Origin: Enterococcus sp. BWR-S5
Lineage (GTDB): Bacteria > Bacillota > Bacilli > Lactobacillales > Enterococcaceae
Length of the DNA stretch: 64,000 nt
Direction: 5' to 3'
Assembly (NCBI RefSeq): GCF_016745255.1
Contig: NZ_JADOEQ010000007.1
Coordinates: forward strand, 1 to 64,000
Positions 61,964 through 64,000 of the stretch are shown here, one piece after another. Every line of letters begins with the position of its first letter. The stretch's first letter is position 1. The notes under the pieces are model-generated. The model had not been told where the DNA came from, ran no database searches, and saw nothing but the letters and a program-made list of their open reading frames with translations. The translations under genes were made by a program, and so were the position numbers.

Positions 61964-63736
61964 ATGTATCGAAGTAATGGAAATTATGAAGCATTCGCAC
62001 GTCCTAAAAAACCGGAGGGCGTTGAAAATAAATCAGCGTATCTGGTCGGCGCAGGTCTTGCTTCTCTCTCTGCCGCTGCTTTTCTAATCAGAGATGGCCA
62101 AATGAAAGGGGCAAATATCCACATTTTAGAGGAGCTGCCTATTTCAGGAGGAAGCTTGGATGGTATCTTAAATCCGACACGAGGCTTTATCATTCGTGGT
62201 GGTCGGGAAATGGAAAACCATTTTGAATGTTTGTGGGACCTTTTTCGTTCTGTTCCCTCGCTTGAAGTTGAGGATGCCTCTGTTTTAGATGAGTTTTACT
62301 GGTTGAATAAAGAAGACCCGAACTATTCTAAATGTCGAGCAATTGAAAACCGCGGCGAACGAATCCCTACGGATGGAAAATTCACCTTGTCTGATGCCTC
62401 CGCACAGGAAATGGTGATACTGTTCTTGACAGCCGAAGACCAATTGCAGGACAAAAAAATCACGGATGTTTTTTCTGATGAATTTTTCGAATCAAACTTC
62501 TGGTTGTATTGGTCTTCTATGTTTGCTTTTGAAAAATGGCACAGCGCAATGGAAATGCGTCGTTATATCATGCGTTTTATCCATCATATTGACGGCCTGC
62601 CTGACCTGTCTGCCTTGAAATTCACCAAGTACAACCAATACGAATCATTGGTTCTGCCTTTGGTCAGCTATTTAGAAGACCATGGCGTTCATTTCCAATA
62701 TGACACTGTTGTGAAAAATGTGTTGACTGATTCTACCGCCGGAAAAATCGTTGCCCGTACATTGGTGCTCGAAGTAGGTGGACAAGAACAACAGGTTGAT
62801 TTGACTGAAAATGATTTAGTCTTTATTACAAACGGAAGTATCACAGAAAGTACAACTTACGGAGATAATGACCATCCAGCCCCTGTCAATCATGACCTAG
62901 GCGGCAGCTGGTCACTATGGAAAAACATGGCCGCTCAAAATCCTGCATTTGGGAAACCGGAAAAATTCTGTGAAAATCTGCCGGAGGAAAGCTGGTTTGT
63001 ATCCGCAACAACAACGACTTTAGATGATAAGGTGGCTCCTTATATCGAAAAAATCAGTAAGCGTGATCCGTATGCCGGAAAAGTCGTTAGCGGTGGGATT
63101 GTTACCGTTAAAGATTCTAATTGGATGTTGAGCTACACCTTAAATCGGCAGCCGCACTTCAAAGCACAGCCAAAGGATCAGCTCGTTGTCTGGATCTACG
63201 GTTTGCTTTCAAACAAGCCTGGTAACTTTATCAAAAAGAGTATCACTGAATGTACAGGGAGTGAAATTGCACAAGAATGGCTGTATCATATGGGGGTACC
63301 TGTAGAAGAAATTGCAGACCTTGCCAACAATTCTTGTAGCACAATTCCATGCTATATGCCATACATTACCTCCTATTTCATGGCACGTGCAGAAGGTGAC
63401 CGTCCATTGGTTGTTCCGGAAGGCTCAAAAAATCTGGCCTTCATCGGTAACTTCAGCGAAACAGAAAGAGATACTGTCTTCACAACAGAATATTCTGTCC
63501 GTACTGCTATGGAAGCTGTTTACACCCTGTTGGATGTTGATAGAGGGGTTCCGGAAGTCTTCGCTTCTGCTTATGATGCTCGAACTCTTCTGAATTCTAC
63601 AGGACGGTTGCTGGATGGCAAGAAATTGAAAGATATCCGTGTGCCATGGCTAATTAAAATTCTTGAGAAAAAAGGCCTGCAAAAGCTGCAAGGTACAATG
63701 GTTCTTGAAATGCTGAAAGAGGCTGGCTTACTGTAA
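61964..63736 (+). CDS. ohyA: Oleate hydratase
   Basis: 590 residues from ATG 61964 ([19 protein letters not shown]), with AAAGG 9 bases upstream; most family members start at this motif. FAD-binding [10 protein letters not shown], then [21 protein letters not shown], the active-site region [17 protein letters not shown], and FIGNFSE near the end. It adds water to the C9 double bond of oleate to give 10-hydroxystearate, detoxifying host unsaturated fatty acids. Confidence 0.93.
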   Translation: MYRSNGNYEAFARPKKPEGVENKSAYLVGAGLASLSAAAFLIRDGQMKGANIHILEELPISGGSLDGILNPTRGFIIRGGREMENHFECLWDLFRSVPSLEVEDASVLDEFYWLNKEDPNYSKCRAIENRGERIPTDGKFTLSDASAQEMVILFLTAEDQLQDKKITDVFSDEFFESNFWLYWSSMFAFEKWHSAMEMRRYIMRFIHHIDGLPDLSALKFTKYNQYESLVLPLVSYLEDHGVHFQYDTVVKNVLTDSTAGKIVARTLVLEVGGQEQQVDLTENDLVFITNGSITESTTYGDNDHPAPVNHDLGGSWSLWKNMAAQNPAFGKPEKFCENLPEESWFVSATTTTLDDKVAPYIEKISKRDPYAGKVVSGGIVTVKDSNWMLSYTLNRQPHFKAQPKDQLVVWIYGLLSNKPGNFIKKSITECTGSEIAQEWLYHMGVPVEEIADLANNSCSTIPCYMPYITSYFMARAEGDRPLVVPEGSKNLAFIGNFSETERDTVFTTEYSVRTAMEAVYTLLDVDRGVPEVFASAYDARTLLNSTGRLLDGKKLKDIRVPWLIKILEKKGLQKLQGTMVLEMLKEAGLL

Positions 63737-63773
63737 CTGCCAGACCTCTGCTTCACTGGAAATACCACAAGCT

Positions 63774-63816
63774 GAAAGACCACCGCTGCTCAAATAGTAA
63801 GCAGCGGTGGTCTTTC
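63774..63816. terminator. Bidirectional terminator after ohyA
   Basis: A perfect 17-bp stem GAAAGACCACCGCTGCT (63774-63790) with its complement at 63800-63816, followed by a short AT-rich tail. Confidence 0.88.
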
Positions 63817-63856
63817 ATGTTTTTAAACAAATGTGCTGAGGGTGTAACACAGAATA

Positions 63857-64000
63857 CTACTGGGACAGCCCTTCATGAATTTTCTCCAGATTCCATTTCA
63901 TCATTGTATAATAGCTGTCTCCATCCTCACCTTTTTCAGCAACTGAATCGGTAAAAATTTTGCTATAAATAGGTAAGTCTGCTTCTTTAGAAAGCCGCTC
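63857..64000 (-). CDS. Metal ABC transporter substrate-binding protein, C-terminal end
   Basis: 47 codons before the TAG at 63857-63859, open at the right edge. [20 protein letters not shown] and [15 protein letters not shown] are the conserved C-terminus of Mn/Zn-binding lipoproteins of the TroA/PsaA/EfaA cluster, including the last metal-site Asp. Which metal it carries c annot be told from this piece. Confidence 0.85.
   Translation of the reverse strand, partial: ERLSKEADLPIYSKIFTDSVAEKGEDGDSYYTMMKWNLEKIHEGLSQ

Overview
The window is a low-GC Gram-positive chromosome, best explained as an Enterococcus. The flanking genes occur in an order I recall from Enterococcus faecalis: a two-component system matching CroRS (receiver Asp52, sensor His172), serS behind a serine T-box, guaB, ychF, and the rsmG-parA-parB cluster. 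I do not assign a species.

Left chromosomal part (1-11015): croR-croS, T-box plus serS, a membrane-anchored polysaccharide deacetylase, then leftward guaB, a DUF1129 membrane protein, ychF with a DUF951 partner, an HTH protein of unknown role, and the LPXTG tail of a broken surface-protein gene.

Prophage (11016-54426, about 43.4 kb): a complete-looking siphovirus prophage bounded by a 16-bp direct repeat. It splits one gene in frame: the signal peptide and MucBP part lies at 54410-55411 and the LPXTG anchor at 10787-11029, so precise excision would restore a 409-residue cell-wall protein. The lytic genes run leftward from cro: small early genes, a recombination set (PD-(D/E)XK nuclease, Sak4-like ATPase, SSB-like protein), a 560-bp repeat-rich origin candidate, a primase-like protein, a RecD-like helicase, a RuvC-like nuclease, a DNA methyltransferase, an ArpU regulator, terminase, portal, a MuF head protein, capsid, tail, holin and endolysin. 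Two programmed frameshifts are visible in the tail genes: -1 in the tape-measure chaperone and +1 in the major tail protein. The lysogeny module (CI, ImmA, a lipoprotein, integrase) runs rightward at the right end.

Accessory cargo is the most interesting part. (1) At 11832-13257 an ART-like toxin, an acidic small protein and a SecB-like chaperone form an operon with the layout of a CmdTAC-type toxin-antitoxin-chaperone system. (2) The MuF head protein carries a C-terminal RelA/SpoT-synthetase-like domain and is followed by a 76-residue protein and a small (p)ppGpp-hydrolase-like HD protein, which looks like a virion-borne alarmone toxin with its antidote. (3) HicAB and a cassette of two micro-peptides plus an HTH protein share a promoter and leader design. 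(4) The tail fibre carries a glycerophosphodiesterase domain probably directed at teichoic acid.

Right chromosomal part (54427-64000): the N-terminal half of the broken surface protein, parB-parA-rsmG, a GNAT acetyltransferase, a hypothetical protein, a PadR/DUF1700 pair, a three-copy structured intergenic repeat whose hairpin arms covary, prs, oleate hydratase, and the C-terminus of a metal-binding ABC lipoprotein cut by the window edge.
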